Origin: Primorskyibacter marinus
GTDB taxonomy: Bacteria > Pseudomonadota > Alphaproteobacteria > Rhodobacterales > Rhodobacteraceae
Reading direction: 5' to 3'
Length of the DNA: 64,000 nt
Assembly: GCF_003313245.1 (NCBI RefSeq)
Contig: NZ_QJSD01000002.1
Location: forward strand, 248,001 to 312,000
Part shown: positions 33,928 through 43,723 of the stretch, one piece after another
How positions within the stretch are numbered: position 1 is the first letter of the stretch
How the letters are laid out: every line of letters starts with the position of its first letter
The notes under the pieces: generated by a model
The model's database searches: none
Seen by the model: the letters and a program-made list of their open reading frames with translations, nothing else
What the model was told of the DNA's origin: nothing
Translations under genes and position numbers: made by a program

Positions 33928-35048
33928 AATACATTGCACTGTTCCTGGTCTTTCTGGCGGCACCCGCGCTTGCGCAGGACGATCCCGCAGTTGCGGCCCG
34001 CGCGGCGTCAAAGGCGCTGGAGCAGGCGTCAGAGCAGTTGGACGATGCCGACAGCGCGCGCGACCGTGTCAAGGCGTTGACCACGACGGTGCGTGCCTAT
34101 GAGGACGGGCTTTCGGCCATGCGCGTGGGATTGCGGCGGGTGTCGCTGCGCGAAATGGACCTGCGCGCCGATCTGGCGGAACGAGAGGCCGAGATTTCCG
34201 ATCTTCTGGGCGCACTGATGACCATCGGCAATTCCGACGCGCCGGTGCTTGCCCTGCATCCGTCCGGGCCGACCGGAACCGCGCGGGCGGGGATGCTTTT
34301 GGCCGATGTCACCCCGGCGCTTGCCGCGCGTGCAACCGCGCTGAAGGAAGACCTGAAAGAAGTGTCCGACCTGCGGCAATTGCAACAAGAGGCAGAGCAG
34401 CGCCTGACCGAAGGGCTGCAAGGCGTGCAACTGGCGCGGACCGAGTTGAGCCAGGCCATAGACAGCCGCACGGACCTGCCGCGTCGCTTCACCGAAGATC
34501 CGGTGCGCACCGCGATCCTGATTGCCGGAACCGATACGCTGAACGAGTTTGCCGCCGGGCTGGACGAAATTACGCAGGACGAAGAGCCGGGCAGCCTGAC
34601 CGCGATTTCGGACCGCAAAGGCTATCTGGAGCTGCCAGTGCCCGGCAAGATCCTGCGCGGAGCTGGAGAAGAAGACGCGGCGGGCGTCGAACGCCCCGGC
34701 ATCGTCGTGGGCACCCAGCCCCGTGCGCTTGTCACCACGCCGACAGCGGCAACGATCCGCTATGTCGGGCCGCTTCTGGATTACGGGTTGGTCACAATCC
34801 TTGAACCGCAGGCCGATTTGCTGTTCGTTCTGGCAGGGCTGGATCAGGTTTACGGCCGCGCCGGGCAGGTTCTGCCCGCCGGCAGCCCCGTCGGCCTGAT
34901 GGGGGGAGAGATGCCGGCGGCAGATGAGGGGCTGTCACAGTCAGGTGAGGGGGGTGGCGCCCAATGGACAGAAACGCTCTATATGGAAGTCAGAGAGGGA
35001 GACGATCCCGTCGACCCCCTGACGTGGTTTTCAACCGACAAGGGATGA
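33924..35048 (+). CDS. EnvC-like murein hydrolase activator with degenerate LytM domain
   Basis: The 374-residue periplasmic protein has a signal peptide (MKYIALFLVFLAAPALAQ, about 1-18), a long coiled-coil (about 25-200, with heptad-like EQLDDADSARDRVKALTTTV) and a C-terminal M23/LytM-like domain from about 225. The LytM zinc ligands (HxxxD and HxH) are not visible: the equivalent region reads YGLVTILEPQADLLFVLAGL, so it should be non-hydrolytic, as in EnvC, which activates amidases at division. It overlaps gpmI by ATGA and lies 3 bp before ctpA. The arrangement envC-ctpA is common in alphaproteobacteria. Confidence 0.87.
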   Translation: MKYIALFLVFLAAPALAQDDPAVAARAASKALEQASEQLDDADSARDRVKALTTTVRAYEDGLSAMRVGLRRVSLREMDLRADLAEREAEISDLLGALMTIGNSDAPVLALHPSGPTGTARAGMLLADVTPALAARATALKEDLKEVSDLRQLQQEAEQRLTEGLQGVQLARTELSQAIDSRTDLPRRFTEDPVRTAILIAGTDTLNEFAAGLDEITQDEEPGSLTAISDRKGYLELPVPGKILRGAGEEDAAGVERPGIVVGTQPRALVTTPTAATIRYVGPLLDYGLVTILEPQADLLFVLAGLDQVYGRAGQVLPAGSPVGLMGGEMPAADEGLSQSGEGGGAQWTETLYMEVREGDDPVDPLTWFSTDKG

Positions 35049-35051
35049 CGC

Positions 35052-36401
35052 ATGAAGAAGTTTGTGATGGCCGCATTGGGCGGCACGCTGGCAGGCATCG
35101 TCGCGACGACGCAGTTCGTTGGGCCGCTGCTGGCGCAAGAGCAGAACAAATCGGGCAATGTCTATGAACAGCTCGATCTTTTCGGCGACATCTTCGAGAG
35201 GATCCGCGCGCAATATGTCGAGGAAGTAGACGAGGGCGACCTGATCGAGGCCGCGATCAACGGCATGCTGACCTCGCTTGATCCGCATTCCAGCTATCTG
35301 TCGCCCGATGATGCTGACGCCATGCGGGTGCAGACCCGTGGCGAATTTGGCGGGCTCGGGATCGAGGTCACGCAGGAAGAAGGCTTCGTCAAGGTGGTCT
35401 CGCCAATCGATGGCACCCCCGCTGACGAGGCCGGGATGGAATCGGGCGACTTCATCACCCATGTCGATGGCGAGTCGGTGCTTGGTCTGACGCTGGATCA
35501 GGCCGTGGACCTGATGCGCGGTCCCGTCGGGTCCGAGATCATCGTCACCGTGGTGCGCGAAGACAGCCCGGAACCCTTCGATGTCTCGATCATCCGCGAC
35601 ACGATCAAGTTGACGGCTGTGCGCACGCGCCTTGAGGGCGAAACCGTCGTGCTGCGCGTGACCACCTTCAACGACCAGACCTTCCCCAATCTGCAAGAAG
35701 GACTGGCCGAACAGGTCAAAGCCGCAGGCGGCATGGACAAGGTGAACGGCATCGTTCTTGACCTGCGCAACAACCCCGGCGGGTTGCTGACACAGGCGAT
35801 CAAGGTGTCGGACGCATTTCTTGAACAGGGCGAGATCGTCTCGACCCGTGGCCGTGATCTGGTGGATGGTGATCGCTACAACGCCGAAAGCTATGTCGAG
35901 GGCGACCTGTCGCAGGGCAAGCCGCTTGTGGTGCTGATCAATGGCGGATCTGCTTCTGCCTCTGAAATCGTGGCCGGCGCGCTTCAGGATCACCGCCGTG
36001 CCATCGTTGTGGGCACAAAGAGCTTTGGCAAAGGTTCTGTCCAGACGGTCATGCCGTTGCGCGGCGATGGCGCGATGCGTCTGACCACGGCGCGCTATTA
36101 CACGCCGTCGGGCCGGTCGATTCAGGCGCTGGGCGTGTCCCCGGACATTGTTGTTGAACAACCCCGCCGCACGCCGAATGAAGAGACCGAAGAAGAAGAG
36201 GGCGCGAACCAGTTGCTCCGTTCCGAAGCGGACCTGCGCGGGAGTCTGGATAATGACAGCCTGACCGAGGATGAGATCCGCCAGATCGAGGAAGAGCGCG
36301 CCAAGGCAGAAGCGGCGGCCAAGCGGCGCGAGGATGACTACCAACTGGCATATGCCATCGACATTCTCAAAGGCCTGTCAGCCCTTGGCCCCAAGGATTG
36401 A
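35052..36401 (+). CDS. ctpA: C-terminal processing peptidase (S41 family)
   Basis: This periplasmic protease of 449 residues cleaves proteins with exposed hydrophobic C-termini. It has an N-terminal signal or anchor segment (about 1-28), a PDZ domain (about 90-170, [20 protein letters not shown]) and the S41 catalytic domain, with [10 protein letters not shown], the nucleophile Ser in [15 protein letters not shown] near 300 and the general-base Lys in [11 protein letters not shown] near 325. A charged, Glu-rich tail (about 375-435) follows. Pairing with an EnvC-like activator suggests a role in cell-wall hydrolase control. Confidence 0.96.
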   Translation: MKKFVMAALGGTLAGIVATTQFVGPLLAQEQNKSGNVYEQLDLFGDIFERIRAQYVEEVDEGDLIEAAINGMLTSLDPHSSYLSPDDADAMRVQTRGEFGGLGIEVTQEEGFVKVVSPIDGTPADEAGMESGDFITHVDGESVLGLTLDQAVDLMRGPVGSEIIVTVVREDSPEPFDVSIIRDTIKLTAVRTRLEGETVVLRVTTFNDQTFPNLQEGLAEQVKAAGGMDKVNGIVLDLRNNPGGLLTQAIKVSDAFLEQGEIVSTRGRDLVDGDRYNAESYVEGDLSQGKPLVVLINGGSASASEIVAGALQDHRRAIVVGTKSFGKGSVQTVMPLRGDGAMRLTTARYYTPSGRSIQALGVSPDIVVEQPRRTPNEETEEEEGANQLLRSEADLRGSLDNDSLTEDEIRQIEEERAKAEAAAKRREDDYQLAYAIDILKGLSALGPKD

Positions 36402-36462
36402 TCCCCGGACAGGCCCGGTGAAGCACATCTTTACCGGGCCTCGCCAGACGGAGAGACGGGAC

Positions 36463-36945
36463 ATGACCCCCGAAGATATTGCCAAACTGCCTTACCGCCC
36501 CTGCGTCGGCGTCATGCTGATCAATGCGGCGGGTCACGTTTTTGTCGGGCAACGCATTGATAACGACGCCCCCGCCTGGCAGATGCCCCAAGGCGGTGTG
36601 GACAAGGGCGAAGCGCCCCGCGACGCCGCCCTGCGCGAGTTATGGGAAGAGACGGGCGTGCCTGCCGATCTGGTGACGGTCGAGGCGGAATCCAAAACCT
36701 GGCTGCCCTATGATCTGCCGCATGATCTTGTCCCGCGTATCTGGAAAGGCCGGTTTCGCGGACAGAAGCAGAAATGGTTCCTGCTGCGCTTTCATGGCAC
36801 GGACGAGCAGGTCAATATTGCCACCGACCATCCGGAGTTTTCCGAATGGCGCTGGCTGCCCACGTCAGAGCTGGTCGAAAATATCGTTCCCTTCAAGCGC
36901 GAGGTCTATGCCCGCGTGCTGGCCGATTTCGAAGGGCGTCTTTGA
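36463..36945 (+). CDS. rppH: RNA 5'-pyrophosphohydrolase (Nudix)
   Basis: It removes pyrophosphate from mRNA 5' ends to start decay. The 160-residue protein fits RppH in length and has the full Nudix box [20 protein letters not shown] followed by TGV, about residues 44-66. [20 protein letters not shown] precedes it, and [10 protein letters not shown] and [20 protein letters not shown] are RppH-type blocks. The start at 36463 ([13 protein letters not shown]) has GGAGAG upstream; a longer open frame into ctpA is rejected. It ends the gpmI-envC-ctpA-rppH run. Confidence 0.95.
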   Translation: MTPEDIAKLPYRPCVGVMLINAAGHVFVGQRIDNDAPAWQMPQGGVDKGEAPRDAALRELWEETGVPADLVTVEAESKTWLPYDLPHDLVPRIWKGRFRGQKQKWFLLRFHGTDEQVNIATDHPEFSEWRWLPTSELVENIVPFKREVYARVLADFEGRL

Positions 36946-37023
36946 ACTGTCAGTGGACATGCAGGCGCGCGTTCCAAGGACTGTACAAACGGCGATTGCG
37001 CGGCAAAACATGCGCCCGTGCCC

Positions 37024-38367
37024 CTAGCGCAACCGGTTGAGCAGGCTTAGCGAGGCATAACCGTCCGGGATCATCCCGACGGATTTCTGAAACGCCTGCA
37101 GCGCGGCCATGGTTTTCGGTCCGACTCTGCCATCCACGCCGCCCGTATTGAACCCCGCTGCCGTCAGCCGCTGCTGCATTTCCTTGCGCTCTGCATATTT
37201 CAGCGTCCGGTCGCCTGTCGGCCAAGCCGCCTGAATTGGGGCACCGCCGCGCAGACGGTCGCTGAGGTGGCCGACACCGATGACATAGGCATCGGCGGCG
37301 TTGTACCGCTCGATTGCCTTGAAGTTGGAAAAGATCAGGAACGCCGCACCCCGAGCGCCCGCAGGCAGCATCACAGAGGCTTGCCCGAAATCCCGAACCG
37401 GGTTTCCACGCATATCCGTGATGCCAAGCCGCGCCCATTCGCTGGGCATCTTTGTCAGGGTGCGGCGCGCCTGTGAATAGTCAAAGCCGCGCGGAATGCG
37501 GACCTCTACCCCCCAGGGCTGGCCCTTTTTCCAGCCGCTTTTGGCCAGATAATTCGCGGTCGAGGCCAATGCGTCGGTGGGATCATCCGACCAGATGTCG
37601 CGCTTTCCATCGCCGGTGAAATCCACAGCCAGCGCAAGGTAAGACGTGGGGATGAACTGGGTGTGGCCCATCGCCCCGGCCCAGCTTCCGGTCATGTTGT
37701 CGGGTGTGGTGTCCCTTGATTGCAGGATTTCCAGCGCCGCGACCAACTGTTGCTCAAAGAATTTTCCGCGACGTCCGTCAAAGGCCAGTGTCGCCAGCGA
37801 GCTGATCACCGGGTCTTCGCCGCGCCGTGTGCCATAGGCGCTTTCCATGCCCCAGACCGCTGCGACGACCTCTTTTTCGACGCCGTAGCGCGCCTCTATC
37901 GCCTCCAGCGCGCGGCCATGTTCACGCAATGCGGCTTTGCCATTCTCCACGCGCGAGTCCGAGGCAGCGGAGGCAAGGTAATCGCCGATGGATTTGGTGA
38001 ATTCCGCTTGGTTGCGGTCGCGGCGGATTGCCTCCGGGTCATAGCGCACGTTGCGGAATGCCGCATCGAAGACCGAAGGCTTGATGCCTGCCCCCAAAGC
38101 CCGGCCGCGAAACCCCGCGACCCAGCGCATCAGTTCGTTTTGCGAGGCCGGGTCCACCACCGGTGTGACGGTCGCGGTAACGGAGCGTGATTTTGGTCGC
38201 ATTATCGGACGGATCGAGGATGCTGGCGCGACCAGTTGAACGACCTGCGTCACCAGAGGATCTGACGGGCGGGATACGGGCCGGACAGAGCTGTCGACGG
38301 GATTCGCGCCCGCGCCTGACGTCATCAATATCAGCGATAGAAATGCGGGGGCGGAGCAGCGAAACAT
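37024..38367 (-). CDS. MltB-like lytic murein transglycosylase with C-terminal peptidoglycan-binding domain
   Basis: The 447-residue enzyme cleaves peptidoglycan glycan strands to anhydro-muropeptides. A signal peptide is seen at 1-22 (MFRCSAPAFLSLILMTSGAGA). The SLT_2-type catalytic domain (about 70-375) has the acid Glu in AAVWGMESAYGTRRG, AGAMGHTQFIPTSYLALAVD and GDGKRDIWSDDPTDALASTA. A PG_binding_1 domain (about 390-445) includes LTAAGFNTGGVDGRVGPKTM. The Cys is at residue 4 with no downstream lipobox, so it is probably soluble and periplasmic. It is convergent with rppH. Confidence 0.94.
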   Translation of the reverse strand: MFRCSAPAFLSLILMTSGAGANPVDSSVRPVSRPSDPLVTQVVQLVAPASSIRPIMRPKSRSVTATVTPVVDPASQNELMRWVAGFRGRALGAGIKPSVFDAAFRNVRYDPEAIRRDRNQAEFTKSIGDYLASAASDSRVENGKAALREHGRALEAIEARYGVEKEVVAAVWGMESAYGTRRGEDPVISSLATLAFDGRRGKFFEQQLVAALEILQSRDTTPDNMTGSWAGAMGHTQFIPTSYLALAVDFTGDGKRDIWSDDPTDALASTANYLAKSGWKKGQPWGVEVRIPRGFDYSQARRTLTKMPSEWARLGITDMRGNPVRDFGQASVMLPAGARGAAFLIFSNFKAIERYNAADAYVIGVGHLSDRLRGGAPIQAAWPTGDRTLKYAERKEMQQRLTAAGFNTGGVDGRVGPKTMAALQAFQKSVGMIPDGYASLSLLNRLR

Positions 38368-38417
38368 TGGAGACCTCGAATGCGAAAACTACAGGAATTA
38401 TAGCCAATTTGCGTCTC

Positions 38418-39149
38418 TTACGAAAGCGCCCCGCGTCCGGTTCGCGAGGTTTCGCCCATCGCCGGGTCGTCGCCGCGCAACAGGGCCAGATGCGCGCGCA
38501 GCAATGACGTCCGATGAGGGCGAAAGCTGGGGCCGGTGACGTCCAGTTCGGCGATGCGGTCCAGCCGGAAAGCGCGGAAATCCCGCCGCAGACAGCACCA
38601 GGCCAGCAGGCAATGGCTGTCCTGAAAGAACACGATTTGCAGCGGGCGTACCTGACGGGTGGTCGCACATGCGTTCTTGTCGCGATAAGCGATGCGGATT
38701 TCCATCTCGTCCCAGGCGGCCTTGCGCAGACTGCGCAGGTCCACCGTTGCTTGCGGCGGCGGCGCAAAGCGGTGCGCGGTCAGCACGGCATGTTGCAACC
38801 TGTGGGCCTGTCGTTCGGGCAGACGACCGCGCAGCTTGGAAAGTGCGGCGGTCGCGGCTGCGGCCAGATGCGGATCGGCCACGGCTTCGACCTCTCGCAA
38901 GCCCAGCACCAGCGCCTCCAGCTCTTCGTCGTCGAAGGCCAGCGGCGGCAGGCTGGCATCTTCGGTCACGGTATATCCGAACCCCGCCGCGCCATCGATC
39001 ACGGCCCCCAACCCGCGCAGCGTGGCAATGTCGCGGTAGATCGTGCGTTCGGTGACGTCCAATTCGCGCGCCAACCGGGCGGCAGTCACCGGCGGGTCGA
39101 GGCTGCGCAGCCCCTGCATCAGGTGCAATAATCGGTCGGTTCGGCTCAT
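38418..39149 (-). CDS. YafY-type HTH/WYL-domain transcriptional regulator
   Basis: The 243-residue regulator has a DeoR-like HTH at the N-terminus (VTAARLARELDVTERTIYRD, about 21-40) and a WYL ligand-sensing domain at about 135-215 (IRIAYRDKNACATTRQVRPL, then HCLLAWCCLRRDFRAFRLDRI). The WYL triplet itself is replaced by LAW, a variation common in the family. Targets and ligand are unknown; no adjacent gene suggests one. It lies on the same strand as rnr, which ends 91 bp upstream of it in the orientation of transcription. Confidence 0.88.
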   Translation of the reverse strand: MSRTDRLLHLMQGLRSLDPPVTAARLARELDVTERTIYRDIATLRGLGAVIDGAAGFGYTVTEDASLPPLAFDDEELEALVLGLREVEAVADPHLAAAATAALSKLRGRLPERQAHRLQHAVLTAHRFAPPPQATVDLRSLRKAAWDEMEIRIAYRDKNACATTRQVRPLQIVFFQDSHCLLAWCCLRRDFRAFRLDRIAELDVTGPSFRPHRTSLLRAHLALLRGDDPAMGETSRTGRGALS

Positions 39150-39240
39150 ATCGCGATCATGCTGCCAGATGCTGACAGAAATTGACAGGAGGCCGACGTT
39201 CCACCCCAGAATTGCGGAGAAACCCCATTTTCACGGTTGC

Positions 39241-41499
39241 TTAGCGTCGGCGGGTGCTTTTGCGTTTGACGCTTGCCGCCTTTTTCTTGGCTTTTGCGGA
39301 TTTACGACGGGGTGGGGCACCGCGTTTGCCGGATCGGCCCCGTCCGGTCGGCATGGCCTGACCGTCCAGCGCGAGCAATTCCAGCGCAATGCCCCCCGTT
39401 ACCGGCACAGCTTCGGTCAGACGCACGGTCACGCGCTGGCCAAGGCCAATCTCCATACCGGAATCCGCCCCCATCAGCGTGGCCGTTTCGGCGTCAAAAT
39501 GGAAATACTCCGACCCGATATTGCGCATCGGGATCAGCCCGTCCGCCCCGGTTTCGTCCAGCTTCACAAAGGCACCGAACCGGGCAATGCCCGAGATCCG
39601 CCCGCCCATTTCCGCGCCGACCCGTTCGGACAGATACGAGGCCAGATACCGATCCGTGGTGTCGCGCTCGGCCATCATCGACCGGCGTTCGGTGTCCGAG
39701 ATATGCTGCGCCGTGGTCTCCAGCCCCTCGATTTCCTGAGGCGACAATCCGTCATCGCCCCAGCCATGCGCGGTGATCAACGCACGATGCACGATCAGGT
39801 CGGCGTAGCGCCGAATGGGCGAGGTGAAATGTGCGTAGGATTTCAGCGCCAGCCCGAAATGGCCGAAATTCTCTGCGTTGTAATAGGCCTGCGTCATCGA
39901 GCGGAGCGTGGAAATGTTGATCAGTTCCGCCTCATCCGTGCCAGCCGCGTCATGCAGCAGCTTGTTGAGATGCGCGGTTTTCAGCACCTGCCCCTTGGCA
40001 AGCGTCAGCCCGGCCGCCTGTGCCGTCTCGCGCAGCGCATCCAGCTTTTCGGGCGGCGGTTCCTCATGCACCCGGAACAGCAGCGGCGTGCGTTTGGCGA
40101 TCAGGGTTTCGGCGGCGGCGACATTGGCCAGCACCATGAATTCCTCGATCAGGCGGTGTGCGTCAAAGCGTTCCGAAAAGTTCACCGAGGTGACGTTGCC
40201 TTTTTCATCCAGCACGATCTTGCGTTCGGGCAGGTCAAGGTCCAGCGGCTGGCGCGCATTCCGGGCGTCGCGCAACGCGTAATAGGCGTCAAACAGCGGG
40301 CGGATCACATCGTCCATCAACGGCGCAACCTTGTCGCTTGGCGTGCCGTCCATGCCGTCCTGCACCTCGCGGTAGCTTAGCGCGGCGGGCGAGCGCATCA
40401 TGCCCCGCACGAAGCGGTGATCCAGCTTCTGGCCATGCGCGTCAATCCGCATCCGCACGGCCATACAGGCGCGCGGAACGCCTTCGTGCAGCGAACACAG
40501 ATCCCCCGACAGCCGGTCCGGCAGCATCGGCACAACGCGGTCGGGAAAATAGCTGGAATTACCGCGTTTGCGGGCCTCACGGTCAAGCGCGGAACCGGGG
40601 CGGACATAATGCGCCACATCGGCGATGGCGACCCAGACGATATGGCCGCCGTCATTCTTGGGGTCGTCATCGGGTTGGGCAAAGCAGGCGTCATCGCGGT
40701 CGCGCGCATCCACGGGGTCGATGGTGATCAAGGGCAGGTCGCGCAGATCCTCGCGGCCCTTGAGGCCTGCGGGCTTCATCGCGTCGGCCTCTGCGATGAC
40801 CTCGTCGGGAAAGCTGTCGGGGATGCCGTGCTGATGGATGGCAATCAGCGACACGGCCCTGGGGGCGGACGGGTCGCCCAGCCGTTCTACGATGCGGGCG
40901 CGTGGCAGACCCATGCGGCCCTTGGGCCCTGCCTGTTCCGCCTCGACCAACTCGCCGTCCTTTGCGCCGTGGGCCGCGTTGTCAGGCACGCTCCATTCCT
41001 TGTCGGAGCCTTTGTCGATACTCACAATGCGCCCGCCCTCGGCACCCTTGCGGAAGATGCCGACAACGCGCTGCGGATTGGTGCCGATCCGGCGGATCAC
41101 GCGGGCCTCGTAATTGTGGTCCTCTTCATGCACGACCTGAAGCTTGCCAAGGATCCGGTCGCCCTCGCCCAGGGCGGGATCGCTGGCGCGGGTGACGATC
41201 AGGACAATCGGTTCCACCCCTTCGCCATGCCATTCCAGAGGGCGCGCAAACAGATCGCCATCGGCGGTTGGTGCCTTGACCTGCAAGACGCTGACGGGCG
41301 GAAGGCGGTCCGGGTCACGATAGGTCTTCTTGCGCTTTTCAAGATGCCCTTCGGCCTCCAGCTCCTTTAACAGGCGCTTGAGGTCGATACGCGCGGCACC
41401 TTTGATGCCAAAAGCTTTGGCAATGTCGCGTTTGGCGCTGAGGGTCGGGTTGGCGGCGATCCAATCCAGGATCTCCGCCTTTGTGGGCAGTGTTTTCAT
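39241..41499 (-). CDS. rnr: Ribonuclease R
   Basis: This processive 3'-5' exoribonuclease has 752 residues. It starts with a helix-turn-helix-like region (MKTLPTKAEILDWIAANPTL), followed by cold-shock-type domains and the RNB catalytic domain with its acidic cluster in ITIDPVDARDRDDACFA, and HYVRPGSALDREARKRGNSS. An S1 RNA-binding domain (about 630-710) is followed by a strongly basic tail (GRSGKRGAPPRRKSAKAKKK) as in RNase R. The ATG at 41499 matches the family opening but has no clear ribosome site; ATGs at 41523 and 41535 are alternatives. Confidence 0.96.
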   Translation of the reverse strand: MKTLPTKAEILDWIAANPTLSAKRDIAKAFGIKGAARIDLKRLLKELEAEGHLEKRKKTYRDPDRLPPVSVLQVKAPTADGDLFARPLEWHGEGVEPIVLIVTRASDPALGEGDRILGKLQVVHEEDHNYEARVIRRIGTNPQRVVGIFRKGAEGGRIVSIDKGSDKEWSVPDNAAHGAKDGELVEAEQAGPKGRMGLPRARIVERLGDPSAPRAVSLIAIHQHGIPDSFPDEVIAEADAMKPAGLKGREDLRDLPLITIDPVDARDRDDACFAQPDDDPKNDGGHIVWVAIADVAHYVRPGSALDREARKRGNSSYFPDRVVPMLPDRLSGDLCSLHEGVPRACMAVRMRIDAHGQKLDHRFVRGMMRSPAALSYREVQDGMDGTPSDKVAPLMDDVIRPLFDAYYALRDARNARQPLDLDLPERKIVLDEKGNVTSVNFSERFDAHRLIEEFMVLANVAAAETLIAKRTPLLFRVHEEPPPEKLDALRETAQAAGLTLAKGQVLKTAHLNKLLHDAAGTDEAELINISTLRSMTQAYYNAENFGHFGLALKSYAHFTSPIRRYADLIVHRALITAHGWGDDGLSPQEIEGLETTAQHISDTERRSMMAERDTTDRYLASYLSERVGAEMGGRISGIARFGAFVKLDETGADGLIPMRNIGSEYFHFDAETATLMGADSGMEIGLGQRVTVRLTEAVPVTGGIALELLALDGQAMPTGRGRSGKRGAPPRRKSAKAKKKAASVKRKSTRRR

Positions 41500-41592
41500 A
41501 TTCAACGGCGTATCACGCCGCATGACGCGCGTCATTGCGAAAAAACGCGCGGGTTTCTTCGGTGCCGTGCGGTTTCGTGCGTTCCGAAAATA

Positions 41593-42738
41593 TCAGGCGA
41601 AGTAGTCTTGCAGCATCCGGGTGTAGATGCGTTTCAGCTGATGGATCTGTGCGACCTCGACACGCTCGTCAACCTGATGCATCGTCCGTCCGACCAGCCC
41701 GAATTCGACAACCGGGCAGTGGTTCTTGACGAACCGCGCATCCGAGGTGCCGCCGCTCGTCGAAGCCTCTGGCACGGTGCCGGTTTCTGCCTCGACGGCG
41801 CGCGCAACAAGATCGGACAGTGGACCGGGCGGGGTGAGGAAGCTTTCGCCCGAAATCTTGATGGTCAGATCGGTCGTTGTGCCAAATTCCGCGTCTGCTT
41901 TGGCGGCCTCTGCGCGCAGCCACTCCGACAGGCTGGCACCGGAATGCGCGTCGTTGAAGCGGATGTTGAGCGTCGCGCGCGCCTCTGCCGGGATCACGTT
42001 TGTGGCCGGGTTGCCGGTGTCGATGGTGACGACAGCGAGGGTTGAGGCGTCGAAATGGTCCGTTCCCGCGTCAAGATCGTGGCTGGCCAGCCGATCCATC
42101 AGCCGGACAAGCGCATGCAGCGGATTGATGGCGCGGTGCGGATAGGCGGAATGGCCCTGGACGCCCTTGACCGTGACATGGGCATTGAGCGAGCCGCGTC
42201 GGCCGATTTTCATCATCTGGCCCATGTGGTCCGGGCAGGTGGGTTCACCGACAAGGCAGACGGACATCGTCTCGTCTGCCTTTTCCATCCAGTCCAGCAG
42301 CGCCACGGTGCCGTCCACGGCGTCGCCTTCCTCGTCCCCGGTGATGGTCAGGATGATCGCGCCGTCCGGGGGCGTTTGGGTAACGAAATCCACCGCGGCG
42401 GCGGCAAAGGCGGCGACGCCGGATTTCATGTCAGTCGCGCCACGACCGTAGAGAAAACCGTCCTTCACCTTTGCGCCGAATGGCGGCATGGTCCAGTCCG
42501 CCGGATCGCCCAAAGGCACCACGTCCGTGTGTCCATTGAAGCCGAATGTGCGGGCATGCCCCTTGTCGCCCCAACGGGCAAAAAGGTTCGAGACGCCGCC
42601 ACGGTCCACGCGTGTGCAGATGAAACCGGCATCTTCGAGAAGGTCTTGCAACAAGACAAGCGCACCGCCTTCGTCCGGGGTGACAGAGGCGCAGCGGACC
42701 AGCGCCGCGGTCAGGGTTTCTGGATTGATCTGGGGCAT
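41593..42738 (-). CDS. dapE: Succinyl-diaminopimelate desuccinylase
   Basis: This is an M20-family zinc metallohydrolase of 381 residues in lysine/diaminopimelate synthesis. It has [14 protein letters not shown] (metal His and catalytic Asp), [15 protein letters not shown] (bridging Asp), [15 protein letters not shown] (catalytic Glu), LVGEPT and the C-terminal [13 protein letters not shown] 42738 follows a strong AGGAGGG; a longer frame to 42798 is rejected. dapD lies about 1 kb away on the same strand, with two small genes between, giving a loose dap cluster. Confidence 0.96.
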   Translation of the reverse strand: MPQINPETLTAALVRCASVTPDEGGALVLLQDLLEDAGFICTRVDRGGVSNLFARWGDKGHARTFGFNGHTDVVPLGDPADWTMPPFGAKVKDGFLYGRGATDMKSGVAAFAAAAVDFVTQTPPDGAIILTITGDEEGDAVDGTVALLDWMEKADETMSVCLVGEPTCPDHMGQMMKIGRRGSLNAHVTVKGVQGHSAYPHRAINPLHALVRLMDRLASHDLDAGTDHFDASTLAVVTIDTGNPATNVIPAEARATLNIRFNDAHSGASLSEWLRAEAAKADAEFGTTTDLTIKISGESFLTPPGPLSDLVARAVEAETGTVPEASTSGGTSDARFVKNHCPVVEFGLVGRTMHQVDERVEVAQIHQLKRIYTRMLQDYFA

Positions 42739-42968
42739 GTGCCCTCCTGCGTCTTGACGGCTGTTCTTGCTCGCGCTGCGGATTTGGACGGGCGGCACGG
42801 GTTTGCGGTTTTTAAACCAATCACTTTGTGCGGGGCAAGCGGGGGCAAAGCGTCACTGCGGTGTCAGTCCTTCGGGGCGCAGCGTGATCCAAATGAGCGC
42901 TTCCGCGCACTCTTTATTCAGCCAGTGGAGAGGTGACACGTCATTCCTGACGTTTCGGCAGTTCGGGA

Positions 42969-43307
42969 TCAGGGTTTGCCCTTGTCGAAGAATGGCGTGA
43001 CCTGCGCCACGATCACAGAATTTTCTTTAAGCGCGCGGTCCATGAGGGCGGCTTCATCCTCGTCCATCTCGTGGCCTTGTGCAGCACGTTCCTCGGCAGT
43101 GCCGTAGCCTGTGACGTCGAGCGGTGCCATGTCGGCCTGTTTAAGGATCGCTACGGTTTCGCGCACGGCTTCGGCCTCGTCAATGCCGGATGCAAAGCAA
43201 ATCAGCCCGGCACCGCTGGCACCTTTCGGCAGCCCGTCGCCGGTCTTGCGACCGACCTCGACCAGAAGCGTATAGACCTGCTGTGGTTTCTTCTTTTTTT
43301 CGGTCAT
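42969..43307 (-). CDS. Small conserved hypothetical protein
   Basis: I recognise no function. The 112-residue cytoplasmic protein begins with a Lys-run (MTEKKKKPQQVYTLLVEVGR) and contains GAGLICFASGIDEAEAVRET and DVTGYGTAEERAAQGHEMDE; it is acidic in the C-terminal half. The alternation of strands and helices suggests a small ferredoxin-like alpha/beta fold, which is only an impression. It resembles hypothetical proteins kept between dapE and dapD in Rhodobacteraceae. A GC-rich hairpin separates it from the GlsB-like gene upstream. Confidence 0.7.
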   Translation of the reverse strand: MTEKKKKPQQVYTLLVEVGRKTGDGLPKGASGAGLICFASGIDEAEAVRETVAILKQADMAPLDVTGYGTAEERAAQGHEMDEDEAALMDRALKENSVIVAQVTPFFDKGKP

Positions 43308-43338
43308 GTCCGCCAAGTTCCTTGCTCGCAAAATGCGA

Positions 43339-43364
43339 AGCCCCGCGCGGGAATGCGCGGGGCT
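43339..43364 (-). terminator. GC-rich hairpin after the GlsB-like gene
   Basis: AGCCCCGCGC (43339-43348) pairs with GCGCGGGGCT (43355-43364), a 10-bp stem with a 6-nt loop. On the minus strand it lies 32 bp after the GlsB-like stop and is followed by TTCGCATTTT, a loose T-rich tract. It probably ends the GlsB-like transcript just before the next gene. Confidence 0.6.
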
Positions 43365-43396
43365 GTCCTAGACGTTAATTCCGGTGATGGAAAGCG

Positions 43397-43645
43397 TCAG
43401 CTCTTGATGGCGCGGTAGCCCCATATGAGAATACAGGCACCGACGATCCCGACGATCAATTGCGGCAGCCAGGTTCCTGCTGCAAAAATGCCGAGAATGC
43501 CAAGGATGGCATTGGCGATAATCGCGCCGACGATGCCGAGAATGATGTTCAGGAAAATCCCTGTATCGGCTTTCATAATCATGCTTGCGATCCACCCGGC
43601 GAGGCCGCCGACAATGATCGCTGCAATCCAACCTATTCCTTGCAT
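43397..43645 (-). CDS. GlsB/YeaQ/YmgE-family small membrane protein
   Basis: The 82-residue protein belongs to the transglycosylase-associated/GlsB family linked to stress responses. Three Gly-rich hydrophobic helices are evident (about 3-22 GIGWIAAIIVGGLAGWIAS, 31-52 LNIILGIVGAIIANAILGI, 58-78 LPQLIVGIVGACILIWGY). The second helix carries the family GIVGAIIAN pattern. The ATG at 43645 has GGAAGGA upstream. It is likely an independent gene between dapD and the small hypothetical, with its own hairpin. Confidence 0.92.
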   Translation of the reverse strand: MQGIGWIAAIIVGGLAGWIASMIMKADTGIFLNIILGIVGAIIANAILGILGIFAAGTWLPQLIVGIVGACILIWGYRAIKS

Positions 43646-43723
43646 GTCATTCCTTCCCGCTATTGCAAAACTGTCCTGATCGATCAACGCCGGGACGGGC
43701 GGGAAGGTTCCGACAAAAAAGGT

